From assembly GCF_000002235.5 (NCBI RefSeq), contig NW_022145601.1, positions 23,291,389 to 23,355,388 on the forward strand: a stretch of DNA of 64,000 nt, written 5' to 3'. The notes under the pieces were generated by a model, which searched no databases, was not told the origin of the DNA, and saw only the letters and a list, made by a program, of their open reading frames with translations. The position numbers and the translations under genes are program-made. Source of the DNA: Strongylocentrotus purpuratus (taxonomy: Eukaryota > Echinodermata > Echinoidea > Camarodonta > Strongylocentrotidae). Positions within the stretch are counted from its first letter, which is position 1. Each line of letters begins with the position of its first letter. Below are positions 58,707 to 64,000 of the stretch, piece by piece.

Positions 58707-59745
58707 GGAGAAAAAAAATGAGTAGGGATACAGCTGAATGCCGACAGGGGAATGAAAGAAGGGTATTCAACATGGGGTGACTGGTAGCATGGGTGCCTGG
58801 TAGAAGAAGGGGTTGTATAGGGTAGGGGTGTCACTTGGCCGTGCCCCTTTTTCAGGTGTATCGCTGGATAGTTTATTAAAGGTGCAATAAGGCAAAGGGG
58901 GGTACACTATAGCAGATAGAGGTGTCAAAAAATGAATAGGGATACAGCTAGATACAAACAAAAGAGTAAAAGAGGGGTATTTGATTGGGTTTGACTGGTA
59001 GCATGGGTGCCTGGTCGAAAAAAGCGGTGGTATAGGATAGGGGGTGACGCTGAGTCACGCCCCTTTCTCCAGGTGTATAGCTGGATAGTTTATAAAGGTG
59101 CAAAAAGGCAAAGGGGGTATACTATAGCCAATAGAGGTGTCAAAACATGAGTATGGATATAGCAAGATACCAACAAAAGAGTAAAAGAGGGGTATTTGAT
59201 TGGGGTTGACTGGTAGCATGTGTGCCTGGTAGAAGAAGGGGTTGTATAGGGTAGGGGTGTCACTTGGCCGTGCCCATTTTTCAGGTGTATTGCTGGATAG
59301 TTTATTAAAGGTGCAAGAAGGCAAAGGGGGGGGGTACACTATAGCAGATAGAGGTGTCAAAAAATGAATAGGGATACAGCTAGATACCAACAAAAGAGTA
59401 AAAGAGGGGTATTCAGTTGAGGTTGACAGGTAGCAAGGGTGCCTGGTATAGAAGAAGGTTTATATAGGGTAGGGGTGTCACTTGGCCACACCCCTTTTTT
59501 CAAGCGTATAGCTGGATGGTTTATAAAGGTGCAAGAAGGCATTGGGGGGTACACTATAGACAATAGACGTGTCAAAAAATGAATAGGGATACAACTAGAT
59601 ACCAACAAGGGAGTAAAAGAGGGGTATTGGATTGGGGTTGACAGGTAGCATGGGTGCCTGCTTGAAAATAGGGGTGGTAGAGGGTAGAGGTGCAACTTGG
59701 CCATGCCCAAATTCCAATTTATAGCTGGATAGTTTATAAAAGTAG
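58707..59745. repeat. Satellite-like tandem array, ~216-bp unit, five copies
   Basis: GGGTATT(C/T)...GGGGTTGAC begins copies near 58758, 58975, 59188, 59407 and 59623, with periods of 217, 213, 219 and 216 bp. Each unit includes GGTAGCATGGGTGCCTGGTAG, TAGGGTAGGGGTG, TAGCTGGATAGTTTATAAAG, GGGGGTACACTATAG and GAATAGGGATACAGC in order. Open minus-strand frames repeat with the unit and are not convincing genes. A much-diverged remnant may continue to ~59960. Confidence 0.92.
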
Positions 59746-60023
59746 TTTAAAAGACAGACTTTATCATTTCAATATGCACACCTGTCCATTAGATAGGGCT
59801 CAATGAAATATATGGGCTGGAGTAGCGAGGGGTGACAGTCGGTACACCCTATTGATATTTATATTGGTAGAGGGGTGCACGGGTGGGGTCATCACGAGTC
59901 AAATGCACCCTGTTTTGTCAGGTGCATCTTTGGTTATTTGGTGCATAAAGTTACACTTCAGCAGTTAGAGGTGGGAATTACTTGTTAAAATAATTGACAT
60001 TATTGTCACTTGAGCAGACAGCA

Positions 60024-60426
60024 TTTAAAGGCATTGTTTAACAATGTTTCTAGTTTTACAAATCTGAGAAGCATGGCCCTTCGTCATAGTACGTGTTATC
60101 AGTGTCTGTAATATGGTGTAATATTGAAGCCCTAAAAAAATTGCGCTTCAAAATGATCATGAAGTGCCTCAAAAAAGTTTAAATCTTTTAGCGATGACTG
60201 GTTTTACCATACCCGTTTTCCCCAGTGTGTTATAAAAACCGTTAGGAAAACAAAAAATGAAATTTTGATTTCCAATCTTAAATATCTTGATAATCAGACA
60301 GGCGATCGGCTCGTAAAAGTCATGGGATTCTTGACTGACCTACAGGTTTAAAATTATGATTGCAGCATGAGCTAAATCTAGGATTTTGTTTAGAATCTGA
60401 GAAAAATATACCCAATCCCTTTAAGA
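60024..60426 (-). mobile_element. ~380-bp MITE-like family, copy 2 (reverse of 40556)
   Basis: Its reverse complement matches 40556-40934, including TCAGACAGGCGATCGGCT, TAAATATCTTGATAATCAGA, GAAGTGCCTCAA and CTGATAACACG-like blocks. Ends TTTAAAGGCATTG and CAATCCCTTTAAG keep the TTAA-bounded form. Confidence 0.82.
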
Positions 60427-61870
60427 GGTTATGATAACAATCAATAGCAAATTAGACATGCTCGTTCCTTCAGTAAATATATGTTTCAGACGACACTCGC
60501 TGCAGTATTAGCAAAAAAACTACTGTATCATAGCCCCCTGCTATCTTGGGTAACCATTCCCCTTATCTTTAAACCAACATTACAGGTAATTTGATGTCCA
60601 AGTAAAGGTTACGCAAATTCATTCTTATCTTCCTTTTGTCAGGGTAGGACCCTATTGATAATGAAGTCGGACTGTTTCATATGATACCTGCAACATTGAA
60701 ATCTTTTCATTGTTATTTAGTTGTAATAAAATTGGAATTGTAATCGAAACTCAGAGATAGGGCATGAGTGGGCCCTCATTTTCAGGGCCATTTAACCCTG
60801 TCGAAAGAAAACGTGGTGTTACCGCAATCCTCGCTCAAGTTTGTATCCTTACCATTGAAGGCTTCAAAGATTACTTTTTGGAGCTCTTGCAGAAATTTGT
60901 TTTTCATAGTTAAATTATATTTTATCACGTGACCACCAATTAACCAATCATGCATTCATAATACTCATGAATATTCATAAAAGGGATATATGTTATAAAT
61001 TGTAATAAAATTGCAGTTGTAATGCAATAATGCAATAAACTTAATTTATTTCTTCTTTATTATATACATATCAAATAAAATTATGCAGAAGGGTACTAGC
61101 ATGATTGAATCTTATAAAGTGAAAAATATCAAGGGCCATTCCAAAGACGTGTAAATTGTAAACATTTGTGGAATCAAATTAATGAAAGGATTACATACAT
61201 GTACATTATTTCTACTGTTTTGTATACCATCACAAAATGCCATTAGAAATATATTGGGTTCTAATAACAAAATTACATTCCTTAGCTCTACCAATCAGCA
61301 CTCCAGATGCCCTTTCAATACACTTCATGTGCAAACAGCCAATCTAAATCTAAATAAAACATTCCTGAATATCATCAGATTTATCCGAATGACACACAAA
61401 TGTCTAAGGAATTTCAAGGGAAGTAGTCCTAAAACAAATAACTGATGAAAATCTAGTGACCATCCTATTCAAGTTGCCACAAAATCAAATAATACCTGGG
61501 ACTTCTAATCTCCAAGTCTCATTTGCAATAGATTTGACTTTTCAGATTATTGCATAATCAATTTTCTTTGTGCGGGTATTTTGTTGTAATCAAGCTCCTG
61601 GTTGGTATACATGTAAATATGTAATGACAATGATATTCAGTTTCAAAGATTATTCTCTTTCTCAATTCCTCTCCATTGTAAGCCTTCTTCATTACATCAC
61701 ATATTCCATCAATTGGTATATTTTTTTGGCTCAAAGGATTTTATCTTTCTGAGAACTAAAAACGTCATATTTTATAATGTGCAAAGAAATACCAAATAAT
61801 AATCTTCTCTGAAGGGTTTGGTTAACACATACCTTAAAAGGTTTAATACAAATTCCTAGACAGAGTATAG
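60427..61870. other. No gene recognised
   Basis: AT-rich sequence without a recognised exon or repeat family. Confidence 0.45.
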
Positions 61871-61879
61871 GCATGGGGT

Positions 61880-63095
61880 CATTCAGAAGATGGTGATGTT
61901 GAAAGTCAGAGAAATTATATTTCAAAGTGAGGGAATATATACACATGGGTCACTCGCCCCCTCCCCCTCCCACATCTCTAGAAGAGTGAGAATTGTACAG
62001 TATGGAACAGATTGTCTTATACACTATACCCCTTACTCATGTCAATCTATGTCAAAAGTCACTGAAATTATTTTTCCAAGCAATACGCAAATAAGAGTTT
62101 CCTCGACTGCCCCTTTCAAAAAAGTGAGAACTGTACAATATGAGGCTGGTTCTCTATTACAGCGTTTCTCTTTTACAGCGTTCCCCAATCAATTCATGTT
62201 CAAAGTCATGGAAATTATTACTCCAAGCAATATGCACGGAGTCACTTGTCTAATCTTCCCCTCCCATTCACCCCCCCCCCCCCACCCCCCCCCCCTTGTA
62301 AAGTGAGAAAAATACAAGAGATGGGGAGCTTCTTACCCGATCCCTTACTCGACCTATGTTGAAAGTCAGAGATATTATTATTGCAAGCGAGGTAATATAT
62401 GCATGGGGTCGTTTGGTTGTCACCTAAAGAACATAGCTCAAAGCCATGGGGACAATTGGGGTCTCGATGGTTCACCCGCACATGGAATGCTACACCAAGG
62501 AGCAGGCTTTGTTCCCACTTGCCCACTTGGCCCGTCTTCATCAGCTCGTTTTTGCCAAATAACCTGCTATTTTCAGACTCGGGATATTATCTCAAAGCTC
62601 GAAATTGCGTCTTACCCAGAGAGATATGCTCATCACAAACTAGGTTGGACGGGCGCAAATTGGCCAGCTATTTCCCAAGTAGCAGGATATTTTAGGAACA
62701 AGACCAATATTTTTCAGGATATTTTTTCGACCTTTTATCCCCCTAATTGCATCTCTGGGCTGATGTAGACGCAGATTAACTTGCTAATTTGCGATCGGGA
62801 GAGTTAAAATAGTGGGTTCGGGGGCAAACTCGAGCTGATGAGGACAGGCCTAGTGATCCACAAAGACTGTAAAATCCTATGCTTTCATATACACACAATA
62901 AATAATTCACGATCTCACAAATATCATGTTGAAAGTCGAGAGAAAATATCTTTCTGAGGGAATATATATGTGAGGTTATCTGGTTGTCACCTAAGAAACA
63001 TAGCTCAAAGCTATGGGGACAATTGGGGTCTCGACGGTTCAGCCACGCATGGAATGCTACACCAAGGCGCAGGCATTGTTTCCACTTGCACTGGG
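61880..63095. repeat. ~150-bp tandem array, split by a MITE-like insertion
   Basis: GTTGAAAGTCAGAGAAATTAT-type starts recur near 61898, 62050, 62202, 62352 and 62932. The last two copies share a long block (GTTGTCACCTAA(A)GAACATAG, GGGGACAATTGGGGTCTCGA, CATGGAATGCTACACCAAGG). The element at 62529-62852 separates them. Poly-C tracts sit at 62269-62294. Confidence 0.78.
62529..62852. mobile_element. ~340-bp MITE-like family, copy 3 (inserted in a tandem array)
   Basis: Left GGCCCGTCTTCATCAGCTCG; right GCAAACTCGAGCTGATGAGG then ACAGGCCTA. Body shares GCCAAATAACCTGCTATTTT and GACGCA with the other copies. Confidence 0.82.
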
Positions 63096-63940
63096 TTCCA
63101 ATAGTACCTTAAAATCAGAATATTTTTCCTAAACAAAACTTCACAAATTTCATGTATGTATGTCTGATATTGCAAACAACTTCTCATCAAAGAAATTTAT
63201 TCCAGTTCATACCATTTTTAACTTTTAGACCTCTGAAAAATCATGTTATGAACTGAACTATTGATCCAGACATCCGAACAATGATTTAGCCTTAAGGGTT
63301 ATGTTAGCACTGAAATATGGTTGCCAAATGACATTCTTTTTCAAAGGCATTTCGAGATCAACGAAAGAGCAATAACCTACAAGAAATTTGAGGGCTCATG
63401 GAGGTATTTACAGGCTCATGATTTTTTGATTTTTTGTTTAAAAGTGCAATAATATGTGTTGTTTACCCAGGGTAGCCTCATCAGTATTACTACTCTTCCT
63501 CGTATATCGTATTCTTACCAGGCTAGAGCACATTTACTATGAGAAGCCATTTATACTTAGAATTACTTAGGCAAGAAAAATTACAACTTTTGGAAGATAT
63601 GCGCTGGAAAATTACAACCAAAAAATATTGTCTTACAGAACCTAAGTTCTGGAAGATAAGAGTTTGAAGTTTTAATCATGGAAGGTATCTAAATCTATAA
63701 CTTTATCCATTTAAGAAAGCTTAATCCTATTATCCTATTTCAGATCACACTATCATGGAAGCCTTGTTGTCATGGTGCACAAATTTCCCCTATTCACATC
63801 ACGGATACCTTTTGCCATCAATGCCATAAATCAGCAATGAGAAGTGCTCATGCTCCAATTTTCTCTCACCCTATAACTCAACTAACTGTTATACTGCCCT
63901 CTCTTGTCAACTGTCAGCACAGGGAATCCCCTCTCAATCT
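63096..63940. other. No gene recognised
   Basis: AT-rich; nothing recognised. Confidence 0.45.
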
Positions 63941-63941
63941 G

Positions 63942-63946
<5 letters not shown>

Positions 63947-64000
<54 letters not shown>
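63947..64000. repeat. (CT)n microsatellite at window edge
   Basis: Uninterrupted CT dinucleotides to the last base; true length unknown because the window ends in it. Confidence 0.97.

Noticed and set aside
58767-59710. Repeated minus-strand frames with SCIPIHFLTPLS blocks
   Set aside because: The unit length (~216) is near a multiple of three, so the frame repeats with the satellite; there is no start context, domain or splice evidence.

Overview
The window looks like nuclear DNA from a marine invertebrate deuterostome, most likely an echinoderm such as a sea urchin. This is an inference from an AT-rich base composition, very dense short interspersed repeats, many (CT)n and poly-C/poly-G tracts, and the form of the one gene present. 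There is no bacterial-type gene packing, and most open frames are low-complexity or repeat shadows.

One gene is recognisable, on the minus strand: a perlecan-type basement-membrane heparan sulfate proteoglycan core protein (HSPG2 / UNC-52 / Trol family). I could place 21 coding exons from about 57.58 kb down to 0.81 kb. Their splice phases agree at every junction and together they encode 971 complete codons. In protein order they give six LDL-receptor class A (LDLa) modules, one Ig module split over two exons, a laminin-EGF (LE) piece, a first laminin IV (L4) module with an RGD tripeptide, a run of LE modules, and the first three exons of a second L4 module. The gene runs off the left edge. 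Signal peptide, SEA region and promoter are not securely seen; the two-LDLa exon near 57.5 kb has an in-frame ATG upstream but also a strong splice acceptor, so it may be internal. Between the LDLa exons lies a decayed duplicate LDLa exon (about 20.1 kb).

Layout: 0.8-21 kb is the exon-dense part, with introns of 0.3-2.2 kb full of (CT)n tracts, a ~126-132 bp minisatellite, a purine tract, SINEs, a LINE tail and small foldback elements. 21-28 kb is a 7 kb intron with a 1.8 kb non-coding repeat block. 28.3-57.3 kb is a 29 kb intron with no recognised exon, carrying MITE-like inverted-repeat elements, SINE heads and several minisatellites. 57.6-64 kb has no recognised gene and holds a 216-bp tandem array, a ~150-bp array split by a MITE, and a terminal (CT)n run.

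The most unusual items are: a 187-bp SINE with a 7SL-RNA-like head inserted in the minisatellite with a 17-bp target duplication; a group of unrelated MITE-like elements that share TTAA-AGG termini; a pair of adjacent elements sharing CTAA-x-ACCCC termini, one with near-perfect GC-rich hairpins; repeats packed within about 20-60 bp of splice sites; and the pseudo-LDLa exon. No new enzyme or defence system was found.
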